Assembly: GCA_022822725.1 (NCBI GenBank)
Contig: JAJEAN010000004.1
Coordinates: 25,371 to 89,370 of the forward strand
DNA: 64,000 bases
Origin: Candidatus Latescibacterota bacterium
Lineage (GTDB): Bacteria; JAAXHH01
Direction of reading: 5' to 3'
A program made the position numbers and the translations under genes. This document shows positions 53,949 through 62,121 of the stretch, one piece after another (position 1 is the stretch's first letter; the number at the start of each line of letters is the position of its first letter). The notes under the pieces are model-generated. The model saw only the letters and a program-made list of their open reading frames with translations, did not search any database and had not been told where the DNA came from.

Positions 53949-54875
53949 TCACAGCAATTTGACGGGGCTGGCACAGGTCCAGGGACCGGATGCCTTCCAA
54001 TGTTTCGGGCAGGGACTACCGGACACAAGCGCCTTGACGACGGGCGACAGAAACTCATTGAGCGCGGCTGTAGTTTCCGCGAATAATGTGGGTACATGTT
54101 TCTGTTGAAGCCGGTTGAGGAATGCCGACCACTGGACCTGTTTGGCGTCTGCGAAAGTACCGGTGAACGCCTCCACCGTCTGGGACAATGCTGTACCCCG
54201 CCGGTCGAAAGTGAGTCTGACGGCCTCGGTCAGCCTTGCTCCGTCGAAATCGAACAGTCGTGATAGCAGCCAGATATCATAGAAGTCTTTCATTCGGCTG
54301 TTTAACATACCCAGCTTGACCATGGCTTCCAGCTTCTCGGCAATAGTGCTCTCGCGGCTGTAGCCGATTAACCGAGGTTCCGGGAAATCCAACAACGCCG
54401 GTAGCTGTGCGACTTCCGGACCGGGATACACCACATCTCCAAAGCCGATATCGATCTGCATGTGGATTTGTGCCGTACCGAGCGTCCCCTTGAACCGAAT
54501 CCTGATCCCTTCGCGTTCCGCGCCTTCGGTAATGCGCTCGGTTCGGATGTAGGTCGGATCGAAGCGCAGACCGTCCTCTTGTACGTCTACGTTCAGCATG
54601 TCCCGGACCTGCAAGACAGCATCAGCTTCCTCGTGGTGTGTACTGCCAAGCAGATCGATATCCATAGTCGGTCGAATCTCTGACGAACCCCACACCTGCA
54701 GCATCGGCGCGCCTTTAAGGATGAATCGTTCGTTGTGTTCGGACAGGGACAACCTATAGAGAAACCGCTCCATGGCGAAATACTGAAGAAGCTCGCCAAA
54801 AGGCCGGTGGTCGCTTCTGGCTTTGTTGAGAAGGCGCTGCCGGACTGACGCGGCAACATCGCGCGCGGGTATCAC
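53949..54875 (-). CDS. abiEii: AbiEii-type nucleotidyltransferase toxin
   Basis: AbiEii/DUF1814 proteins are nucleotidyltransferase toxins of type IV toxin-antitoxin systems and give abortive phage resistance. This 308-residue protein shows F-I-L-K-G-A-P-M-L near residue 48, R-P-T-M-D-I-D-L-L (the D-x-D metal site), A-E-K-L-E-A-M-V-K-L-G and M-K-D-F-Y-D-I-W-L-L. GTG 54875 overlaps the AbiEi stop as GTGA with GGAGG 7 bp upstream; the frame extends eight codons further. Antitoxin-first order and overlap are typical. Confidence 0.9.
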   Translation of the reverse strand: MIPARDVAASVRQRLLNKARSDHRPFGELLQYFAMERFLYRLSLSEHNERFILKGAPMLQVWGSSEIRPTMDIDLLGSTHHEEADAVLQVRDMLNVDVQEDGLRFDPTYIRTERITEGAEREGIRIRFKGTLGTAQIHMQIDIGFGDVVYPGPEVAQLPALLDFPEPRLIGYSRESTIAEKLEAMVKLGMLNSRMKDFYDIWLLSRLFDFDGARLTEAVRLTFDRRGTALSQTVEAFTGTFADAKQVQWSAFLNRLQQKHVPTLFAETTAALNEFLSPVVKALVSGSPCPKHWKASGPWTCASPVKLL

Positions 54876-55465
54876 AGGCTGGCCTCCAGGTAGGGCCACA
54901 TCACCTTCTCAACCCGACACGCTCGTGCGTATCCCAGTAGCACGCCCAGGTCAAGTCCGTTGCGCTCCCGGTGCAGCCGCAGTGCCTCCAGCACAATGTC
55001 CATACCGATCCGATTGCGGAACTTGAAACAGTCCGCTACAGTCTTATCACGGTTATAGATCTTAACCTTCGCGCCGTCAATCCGGTGCGTTTCGATGCCA
55101 GCCGAGTAGCTTGCCTTCGAGAACCGGTGGGCTCGCACTGGAGGGTAGTCGAGCGACGGCAGCCGCGACGTTTGGTTTACTGCTACCGACACTTCATGTG
55201 GAATCTGGGTTGTAATGCCGTGGTAGGCCAGTGCCGAGACAAGGCAAACAACGGCGTCGGGATAGCGCAGGCCCACCGTGACCAGATCGGGATCACTGAG
55301 TGGTGGCAGGTCTGCCAGCCGGTAGACGCCCCGGCTGACCAGTTCGACGATGCCACGGTCCCTCAGCGTATAGAGCGTGTAGGGCGTGATCCCGTGGCGG
55401 ACGGCTTCGCTCATTCGAAGCTGGCCGCCGTACGCGCGAAAGGTCGCTTCGGCGGTTTTCTGCAT
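54872..55465 (-). CDS. abiEi: AbiEi-type antitoxin (transcriptional regulator)
   Basis: This 197-residue protein has an N-terminal winged helix (G-G-Q-L-R-M-S-E-A-V-R-H-G-I-T-P-Y-T-L-Y-T-L, ending L-V-S-R-G-V-Y-R-L) and the AbiEi C-terminal domain (A-L-A-Y-H-G-I-T-T, K-I-Y-N-R-D-K-T-V-A-D-C-F-K). It neutralises AbiEii without direct contact and represses the operon by binding inverted repeats upstream. A palindromic AT-rich segment lies just 5' of its ATG. Confidence 0.9.
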   Translation of the reverse strand: MQKTAEATFRAYGGQLRMSEAVRHGITPYTLYTLRDRGIVELVSRGVYRLADLPPLSDPDLVTVGLRYPDAVVCLVSALAYHGITTQIPHEVSVAVNQTSRLPSLDYPPVRAHRFSKASYSAGIETHRIDGAKVKIYNRDKTVADCFKFRNRIGMDIVLEALRLHRERNGLDLGVLLGYARACRVEKVMWPYLEASL

Positions 55466-55523
55466 GGCAAGTCTCTTATAAAACGATACTACTTATTTAT
55501 AACTTATAACAATATATCATAAG
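55466..55523 (-). promoter_or_regulatory. AT-rich promoter/operator region of abiE
   Basis: The 58 bp upstream of abiEi are AT-rich and contain ttataacttataa (55497-55509; two TTATAA half-sites around one C) and cttat...ataag at the ends of 55503-55523. A -35/-10 pair TTGTTA/TATCGT with 18 bp is possible. AbiEi proteins repress their own operon by binding inverted repeats, so this is a likely operator. The region also holds the last codons of the adjacent RHS fragment. Confidence 0.55.
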
Positions 55524-57186
55524 AATGCGAGTAAGACAAGTCAAAAACGGTTAAATACCAAAGGTTGGTCACGACGAGTGAAAGCGACAACGTCTCCTCA
55601 ACTACCTTATCGAGGCTTGAGAACGTGGCGTTGGCCTCGCCCACGCAGGTTACGCGCCCGAAGTCGTCGTAGACCGTGAAGGTGACCTTGCCCGGGGTAA
55701 GGGCTCGCTGCTGCGCGTCCTGGGAGAAGCGCATTCTGCCCAGGTCGTCGTACTTGAACAGCGTAGCCGCATCGGCGTCTGGGTGATGCCTGCTGGTCAT
55801 GCGGCCCATGGTGTCGTAGGCGTAGCGCGAGGTGGCGGTCACCGGACTGGTGGCAGTGCCTCTCTGCGGCATGGTGGTAGAGGTAAGCCTGTCCAGGGCG
55901 TCGTAGGCAAAGGACGTTCTGTTGTTCCGGGTGGCGGCGCTAGCTCCAGCCGAGTCGGCAATGGCATATTGCATGCGTCCGTAGGCGTCATGGACGCTGG
56001 TGGTCAGGACGCCCTTCTCGTCGTCGACGGTCTGGTAGGTGCGGCCAGGGCTGGATACGGTTCCCCATCTGCCGTAGCGGGTGTCGACGGCTGTGGAGCC
56101 GGTGTGTCCCGGGGGGACGACGCGGGACACCCGCAGCAGCGGGTCGTCGTCGTAGGTGGTTGTGGTGACGCGGTCGCCCGCGGCGGCGCCTGTGAGGACG
56201 CTGTAGGCATGCGACGCCGTCCGGTACACGGGTCCGAGGAGGCGCTCCGGCTTGTTTACGCGGTTGTACCTGATCTGGGTGACGATGTCGTTGGCTTCAG
56301 CCCCCGCCCGCGTCTGTATGCTGCGCGCCAGGCCGTCGAAGTAGGTCGTGACGGCTTCCGTCTTGCCGATGTAGAGGTTGGCGAGGTAGGCATCGCCGGA
56401 TTCGCCTTCCGCCTTGAACACGGGCGTCCAGTTCGCGGGTACGGTTACGGATCTTGAGGCTCCCTTGAACCGGGTCGTCTCATGGCCGTATAGCCACGCG
56501 GTCACGGTGCCCGTGGGCAGGAGTTCCATCTCCACGCGGGCCCAGGGCCAGCTGCGGCTGTATCCGGGCACGAAGGCCGAGGAGGCGGCAGTGCCGTCTA
56601 TGCTGCTTTCCAGCTTGACGCTGCCGTTCTCGTAGACCACGCGGACGTGATCGCCCCCGTCCTCGAAGGCCATGATGACGGTTTTCCCTGAGGAGGCCGA
56701 AGCCGGATGGAAGTCGGCCCTTGCGGTCACGTGGCCGGACACCCTGCCCGTCTCCAGGGCGGAGTCGGGGCCGAGCTTCACGGAGCGCTTCGCGGCTTTC
56801 TGCTGGTTCCAGGCGATAGCCCCGCTGCCGGTGACCCCATCGCCACCGGCTAGGGGATCTATGCCGGCGCGGAAGGTGGATCCAGCCTTCGCGTGGAAGC
56901 CCGGACCCAGGACGATGCGCACGCTGGCTTTCAGCTCTACGGTCTCTCCGGCTTCGACGACGTAGGGACCCGTGGCCTCCAGGCTGACGCCCTCCTCGAG
57001 GGCGTTACCCCCTGCGGGGGCGCGGATGACGACCCGGTGTCCGTCATTGGACAGATCCTTGTGGCCGTCCCTGGAAGGATAGGCGATGTCGGTCTGGTGT
57101 TCGTCATCAGGTACGAGGACGGAGTGTCCGGCAATTGCTACAGTAGTTACATAGAAACCGTGACAGATCCGTCTTCTTGCGAACAT
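55504..57186 (-). pseudogene. RHS-repeat protein fragment 1, C-terminal end lost
   Basis: The 560-residue open frame starts at ATG 57186 without a clear ribosome site. It has a beta-rich N-terminal part (G-F-H-A-K-A-G-S-T-F-R-A, a cap found before RHS repeats) and then YD repeats (Y-D-A-L-D-R-L-T-S-T, Y-A-Y-D-T-M-G-R-M). It follows the second RHS copy closely (RHS1 55600-56270 against 60745-61390) until S-L-D at about 55605, after which the sequence becomes unrelated (V-E-E-T-L-S-L-S-L) and stops in the abiE promoter. The core barrel end and any toxin tip are missing. Confidence 0.8.
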
Positions 57187-57638
57187 CGACGATGACTGAG
57201 TCGCACACTGCCGAACGCTGCTCCGCTCAGAATTATAGGTTTGCTCAGACTAGGATATTCAATAAGCTTCCTCCTACGTAGAATCAATCGGAAAGCTGAC
57301 GTTCGGATTGTCATGAGCCTACAAGGCAACACTTGCTAAAACACCAAAGTGGAGTGCCTTATCCGGATCCTTCAAAACTGGGAGATCTGTCTCAACTAGT
57401 ATTTAAATATCCCTTGGAGAAGTCCAATCCCGGAAAGGTCAAATCATCAACAGGACCCACAAACCAATACGCTTGCACTCTGATCTTGGACTACCTGCCA
57501 CGAACCGAGTGCGAATATATGATGACACATGTTAAAAGGGTTGTTTAGCTGATCCTCCCATGTGAAAGTACACTACCAAGCTGGACTTTGAGGAATTAGA
57601 ACGCATGTAAACAAAATCATATTGTTGGCCATGTAAAA
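57187..57638 (-). other. 452-bp AT-richer gap between RHS fragment 1 and the LRR gene
   Basis: The stretch is lower in GC than the flanks and has no convincing gene. A 71-codon open frame at 57333-57548 (+) has no ribosome site or recognised domain. It could be the decayed remnant of a toxin tip or immunity gene, since it sits where one would be expected. No terminator was identified. Confidence 0.5.
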
Positions 57639-58844
57639 TCAACCTGGTCGAAAGGAGTTGTTCTTCACTGTTAGTATCACTATCTCACCATCATCATAGA
57701 CCTTGACGTAGGCCGGGATGTCTGGACATTCCACGGGTAACTTCTGTTCCCAACTCCTTTTCAGTTCCTCGGCGTATGCTCTTTGCCTTGATAGATCGGA
57801 TGACGCAAATCGATACATTTCCTGACGATTGTGCCACGATTGCTCATCTTCAGCCGATTCGCCCATACGGAGTCTATTGTCAATTGACCGTCGGCGATCC
57901 CTCGTAAATCCCTCGCTAATGAGCACAAGTCCTCTGTAGGTAAAAAACCTCAGCTTCAAAAGCTCATCGAAGGACTGACGGTTACCTTTAAACACATCAA
58001 ATCTCCTATGAGTGTAATGTCTGCGATGAGCGAAACTTGCTTTCTTCAATCTTGGGAGGTTCGGCAATGGCGACAGGTCTCCATCTTCTATGTTAGTATC
58101 GCCAACAAAATGCAGATATTCCAACATCTTGCAATCGGCCAGCGGCCGCAATGACTTGATTCTTCCGCAATTCTCCATATCGAGCGTCTTCAGATGCTTC
58201 AACGAAAGAAAACTGGATATGTCGTTTACTTTCTTGCAGCAATGTAACTCTACGTTTTGAAGCTGCCCGCACCGTTCGATGCCGTCAACAGACCGCAGTT
58301 GACTGCAATAGACCAGTTCCAGACTATTCAGTGATTCAAGATGTTCGATCCCGGATAAAGACGTGAGTTTCCTAGAACTCAGGGACAGTCTGTCCAGTCG
58401 AGTCATATGCTTAACTGACTGCAATTCTTCATAAGGATACCCGTCGATATTTAGATACAACAGTCCCTTGCAGTCAAACACGCTCTTTGCTTTCGGCCTC
58501 CAAGTAAATAACAGGTACTGCAGTTTCTCGAACGCAGAGAAATCCGGTCCTTTTGTGAACAGACATGTAAAACCCAGTAACTGCAGTTCGCTGAGTGCAA
58601 GCAGTGGCCTCAAGTCCTTTACATCCCAGTGATAGATTTGTATGCCCCTCAGGTATGGCATGCTTTCGAGAAAGGATAAATCGGTTTCTCTCCAGCCAGC
58701 TGAATGGCTGAGACGTAACATGTCGATCCCGTTCTCTTCCATAATCACTTTGAAGCGTGCATCCCAGGTGGACGTTCTCGGAACCAGGACACGACCAAGG
58801 CCGTTTTCGTCTTCAGTAACGAAGTACTGTTCACTGTTGTTCAT
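57639..58844 (-). CDS. Leucine-rich-repeat protein, candidate immunity protein
   Basis: The 401-residue protein has irregular leucine-rich repeats of about 22 residues from 50 to 265 (L-T-S-L-S-G-I-E-H-L-E-S-L-N-S-L-E-L, L-K-T-L-D-M-E-N-C-G-R-I-K-S-L). It has no signal peptide, so it is cytoplasmic, and codon use is AT-richer than in the housekeeping genes. Its ATG lies 14 bp inside the end of the GIY-YIG RHS gene, with AGGAGG 10 bp upstream. Tight coupling behind a toxin tip is the hallmark of an immunity gene; an LRR scaffold in this role is inferred from position only. Confidence 0.7.
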   Translation of the reverse strand: MNNSEQYFVTEDENGLGRVLVPRTSTWDARFKVIMEENGIDMLRLSHSAGWRETDLSFLESMPYLRGIQIYHWDVKDLRPLLALSELQLLGFTCLFTKGPDFSAFEKLQYLLFTWRPKAKSVFDCKGLLYLNIDGYPYEELQSVKHMTRLDRLSLSSRKLTSLSGIEHLESLNSLELVYCSQLRSVDGIERCGQLQNVELHCCKKVNDISSFLSLKHLKTLDMENCGRIKSLRPLADCKMLEYLHFVGDTNIEDGDLSPLPNLPRLKKASFAHRRHYTHRRFDVFKGNRQSFDELLKLRFFTYRGLVLISEGFTRDRRRSIDNRLRMGESAEDEQSWHNRQEMYRFASSDLSRQRAYAEELKRSWEQKLPVECPDIPAYVKVYDDGEIVILTVKNNSFRPG

Positions 58845-61134
58845 CTAGTAAATGCCTCCTGTTTTTGCCGATTGGATCCCGCTTGTTGGATACGTCTTTA
58901 GATAGCCTAGCGGGTTTCTCATCGGTTATTTGTTGAATACGATTGTGCTCTGCGATTTCTCTCGCCGTCCTCCCTCCTGGTACATCTGTTATGGTAACTT
59001 TACTTTCTGATGGAAGCTTCCCTGTTCTTGCATGTTCAGCAAGTCGACGATTAACGTCTGAAGATTGACCAACATACGGCCTCCCTGTTTTATCCTTGAA
59101 TTCGTAGATACCCTCTCTTACAACTCTATTGTCGGAACTGGTTATGACTGACTTGCCGACTTGGGCTAAGTCGTCAACTGCTGAATATCCACCACCTGGC
59201 AGGACTACGCCAGCCAATGCTCCGCCGGCGGAAAACAGTTTCTGACCCGTCGTGGCATCGGGATCTAAAGCCGTACTGACAGCATCGTATACGTCGTATG
59301 CTGACAGGCCGAGTTCCGCCAGTGCCCATCCAGCAACGAGAACGGGCACAATTGCAATTCTACCATCTGGATCCACGTACTTCAGTGGATTATTCGCGGC
59401 ATAGGCATAGGGGCTGATCCCTGGGTAATCATCCTGCATGGGATCGGGCCTTAAGAACCTGCCTATGTCGTAAGCGTACGACCTTTCCAGCATGTAGTCA
59501 AGACCAGACTCGTCGTCCCGCTCGTGGCCGGTGAACCTGAACCTGGTGGCGTCCGTACCGCTTGCGGCGAGCACCTTGCCGTAGGGCCGGTAGTCGTACG
59601 CAGCGGTGACGGTGCCGCTGCCATCGACCAGGCTTCTGGTGCTCCCCAGGTGGTCGGTAAGGTAGTAGTTTTTGCCGCCGTCCGCCGCCAACCTGGCTAT
59701 GCGCCGCACCCCGGCGTACACGTACCTGGCGGTCAGCGCCTGGTTGCGATCGTATTCGGCCAGTACGCTGCCGTCCGCGCCCCTCAGGTAGTAGGTCGTC
59801 ACCGTCCCGGCGGTCTTCTTCACGCGCCGACGGTCCGGGTCCATGAGATACCGCGCGCTGCCGAAGCCCGTGGTAAGCCCCCGGTAGTCGTAGGTCAGCG
59901 TGGCCGTGCCCCTGCCGGTCATCCATCCATTGGCATTGTAGGCGTACCTTGTAACCGCGCCTGCCACGGCGAGGCTGTCCAGCCTGTTGGGCGTGGATGC
60001 AGGCGAGTATTTGTAGGTGAGCGTGCTTCCACCTGAGACCATTGACTTGATGTTGCCGCTTCGGTCATAGGTAAAATCTTCGGATACGCCGCCTGTCAGG
60101 TCGAAGCCGGTGATCCTGAACAGGTTGTCGTAGGCGTAGTCCGCGGTCCTGGACGCCGCGGCGCCATGGCCGTACACCTGCCTGGTGACGTTGCCGGCCA
60201 GGTCGTAGGTGAGGGTGGAGGAGAACGTACCGGCGTAGTCGATGCCGGTGACCCATTCGCGGGGGTTGTAGGTGTAGGCGCCGGTGACGATGCCTTCTCC
60301 CGCGCCTTCTCCCACCACGTGGGTGGCGATGTTGCCGGCGGCGGTGTGGGTGTATCGGGTGAGGGTATTGCCCTGGGCATCCCACACGCGGCTGAGGCGC
60401 CCTGCGCCGTCGTAGGCATAGCGCGCCTGGCTGCCGCCGGGGTATATGAGGCGGGTGACGCGGCCGGCGAGGTCGTGAGCGTACTCGACGGTTTTATCGC
60501 CGGTGAGTCCGTCGATCATCACCTTCTTTACGCGCACGTTACCCAGGTGGTCGTAGGCGTAGCGGTGGACGACCTCTGCTGCCGCATCGGCGTCGGTGTT
60601 CTCCTCGACCTTTACCAGACGTCCCTGGGCGTAGTTGGCCCCGCCGCCCGTGGTACCGCCGCCAGCGGCACTGCCGTCGCCGCCGTCGTAGGTCATGCGG
60701 CTGCGCCACGACGAGGCGTCGTTCTCGAAGGGGTAGGACCTCTCCGGGTCGAGACTTGCGAAGTTGGCGGCCGCCTCTCCTACACGGATCACGCGCCCGA
60801 AGTCGTCGTAGACGGTGTAGGTGATTTTCCGTGTAGCGCCCGTGCCGGCGGCGCGTTGCCGCGCATCCTGCGAGAAGCGCAGGCGCCCGAGGTCGTCGTA
60901 CTTGAACAGGGTAGCTGCATCGGCATCGGGGTGATGCCTGCTGACCATGCGGCCCAGGGTGTCGTAGGCATAGCGCGTGGTGCCGCCGCCCGGCATGGAG
61001 GTCGAGGTGAGCCGGTCCAGGGCGTCATAAGCGTAGGACGTCCTGTTGTTCCGGGTGCCGGCGCTCACGCCCGCCGAGTCGGCGATGACGTGGCGCATGC
61101 GGCCGTAGGGGTCATAGACGCTGGTGGTGGCCAC
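58831..61134 (-). CDS. RHS-repeat protein 2 with a GIY-YIG nuclease tip
   Basis: The 767-residue frame (first usable codon GTG 61134) is made of YD repeats and ends the core with G-R-F-L-R-P-D-P-M-Q-D-D, then Y-V-D-P-D-G. The last 130 residues are a separate tip: G-I-Y-E-F-K-D-K-T-G-R-P-Y-V-G-Q-S then R-R-L-A-E-H, and A-E-H-N-R-I, which match the GIY-YIG endonuclease motifs with catalytic Tyr, Arg, His and Glu. A hydrophobic patch (V-L-V-A-G-W-A-L-A-E-L) precedes it. Its 5' side is decayed, so it may be an orphan tip that needs recombination to be expressed. The LRR gene overlaps its end. Confidence 0.82.
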   Translation of the reverse strand: MATTSVYDPYGRMRHVIADSAGVSAGTRNNRTSYAYDALDRLTSTSMPGGGTTRYAYDTLGRMVSRHHPDADAATLFKYDDLGRLRFSQDARQRAAGTGATRKITYTVYDDFGRVIRVGEAAANFASLDPERSYPFENDASSWRSRMTYDGGDGSAAGGGTTGGGANYAQGRLVKVEENTDADAAAEVVHRYAYDHLGNVRVKKVMIDGLTGDKTVEYAHDLAGRVTRLIYPGGSQARYAYDGAGRLSRVWDAQGNTLTRYTHTAAGNIATHVVGEGAGEGIVTGAYTYNPREWVTGIDYAGTFSSTLTYDLAGNVTRQVYGHGAAASRTADYAYDNLFRITGFDLTGGVSEDFTYDRSGNIKSMVSGGSTLTYKYSPASTPNRLDSLAVAGAVTRYAYNANGWMTGRGTATLTYDYRGLTTGFGSARYLMDPDRRRVKKTAGTVTTYYLRGADGSVLAEYDRNQALTARYVYAGVRRIARLAADGGKNYYLTDHLGSTRSLVDGSGTVTAAYDYRPYGKVLAASGTDATRFRFTGHERDDESGLDYMLERSYAYDIGRFLRPDPMQDDYPGISPYAYAANNPLKYVDPDGRIAIVPVLVAGWALAELGLSAYDVYDAVSTALDPDATTGQKLFSAGGALAGVVLPGGGYSAVDDLAQVGKSVITSSDNRVVREGIYEFKDKTGRPYVGQSSDVNRRLAEHARTGKLPSESKVTITDVPGGRTAREIAEHNRIQQITDEKPARLSKDVSNKRDPIGKNRRHLLDEQQ
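59400..60661 (-). repeat. RHS core repeat, copy A (matches 62739-64000)
   Basis: This segment of RHS gene 2 closely matches 62739-64000 in RHS gene 3 at an offset of about 3339 bp (for example the M-D-P-D-R-R-R-V-K-K codons at about 59845 and 63184). Similarity extends to the end of the visible third copy; it stops at the tip boundary near the D-P-x-G codons. Confidence 0.85.
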
Positions 61135-61390
61135 GCCCTTTTCATCGTCTACGGTCGCATAGGACCGGCCCGTGCCGGACCTGGAGGCCAGTTGCCGTAT
61201 CGGGTGTCCACGGCCGAGTTTTTGTCGTGGTCGGGCGGGACGACGCGGGAGACCCTAAGGAGCGGGTCGTCGTAGGCGGTCTTAGTAATGCGGCTGTCCG
61301 CTGCGGCGTTGGACAGCGCGCTGTATTCTTACGAAGGCGGCAGCTAGCTGAGCCCGATGAGGTGCTCGGGCTCAGACTGGTATCCCCGGG
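61135..61390 (-). pseudogene. Decayed 5' continuation of RHS gene 2
   Basis: Reading on upstream of GTG 61134, the same RHS sequence continues with a single-base deletion at about 61183-61190 (tggcctcc where the frame needs an extra g), then shows homology to fragment 1 (N-A-A-A-D-S-R, Y-D-D-P-L-L-R-V-S-R-V-V-P-P) but with two in-frame stops, at positions matching Y and H of fragment 1. Homology ends near 61390. The long hairpin gagcccga/tcgggctc lies in it. So RHS2 cannot be translated from a normal N-terminus as it stands. Confidence 0.8.
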
Positions 61391-61573
61391 TTGCACACAG
61401 AACTGGTAAGCGCTTGTGGCGTATACATTACTTCAACGCATAATACAGTCGTCCACAACCCAGGCTATCTATAATCAAGTTAAGAAGTGCCTATGATTAA
61501 AAGTGACAGTTCTGTCCCTGTAAAAACTGCGCTACATAGCCCTTACCTAGTATAAAACAAAAACCGATCCGGT
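61391..61573 (-). other. AT-rich gap between RHS2 pseudogene and the lipoprotein gene
   Basis: About 180 bp of AT-rich non-coding DNA with no recognised gene. At its end, on the minus strand, AAACCG-GAT-CGGTTT followed by TTGTTTT (61555-61575) could form a small terminator; the stem overlaps the stop codon of the lipoprotein gene. No promoter for RHS2 was found here. Confidence 0.5.
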
Positions 61574-61575
61574 TT
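61555..61575 (-). terminator. Possible weak terminator after the lipoprotein gene
   Basis: A 6-bp stem (aaaccg/cggttt, 3-nt loop) followed on the minus strand by a T-rich run. The stem includes part of the stop codon. It is short, so confidence is limited. Confidence 0.4.
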
Positions 61576-62074
61576 AGTCTGCCCGGGAATCACGCCATCT
61601 TAAACCTTCTCTTGACGTATTCAGCTCACTAACCCGCCAGAAACCTTGGTGTTTCTCGATGGAATACACTAACAGCAGTCTATCACCTTTGAGAACTCTT
61701 TTGTGATAAGCCTTAACCTCCATGATGGTGGTTCCCGGTAGTTCACTTTCCAGACTAATAACCGTCTGAAACAACGTGTCACCTATTACATGATAGGTAC
61801 CGACACTATAATCTGACAAAAAATGACCATAATACGCATACGAACCCCTCACATCGCGATACTCATGCGACTCCGTATCAAGATTCATCCAATAGTTCTT
61901 GGCGGGCAGTTTGTCGAAGAGCATAAAATCAATCCCACCGTTTTCGTCGGTCCCCTCCCATCTTGTCCCTTGAATATCTGGAAAGGTGCTTGATTTCCAC
62001 TCCAATGTAACGTCATCACCACAACTGATAATGAAAATCGCGATGATGATAACACCTAACTGAAACCTGACCAT
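61574..62074 (-). CDS. Small lipoprotein, candidate periplasmic immunity protein
   Basis: A 166-residue protein with a lipoprotein signal (V-R-F-Q-L-G-V-I-I-I-A-I-F-I-I-S-C, Cys at 18), then a compact beta-rich domain (W-E-G-T-D-E-N-G-G-I-D-F, Y-H-V-I-G-D-T-L-F) of no recognised family. GAGGAG precedes the ATG. It lies 47 bp after the RHS protein whose tip resembles an L,D-transpeptidase, an enzyme that acts on peptidoglycan. A lipoprotein in the periplasm is where its immunity protein would be needed. Confidence 0.7.
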   Translation of the reverse strand: MVRFQLGVIIIAIFIISCGDDVTLEWKSSTFPDIQGTRWEGTDENGGIDFMLFDKLPAKNYWMNLDTESHEYRDVRGSYAYYGHFLSDYSVGTYHVIGDTLFQTVISLESELPGTTIMEVKAYHKRVLKGDRLLLVYSIEKHQGFWRVSELNTSREGLRWRDSRAD

Positions 62075-62121
62075 GTATGTTCTCCTCTACGGCAACGGTT
62101 TCGTCTCAAAACGTTTAATAG

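Noticed and set aside
57333..57548. A 71-codon open frame on the plus strand in the RHS island
   Set aside because: No ribosome site, no recognised domain, and AT-rich spacer composition; kept only as a note in the gap entry.
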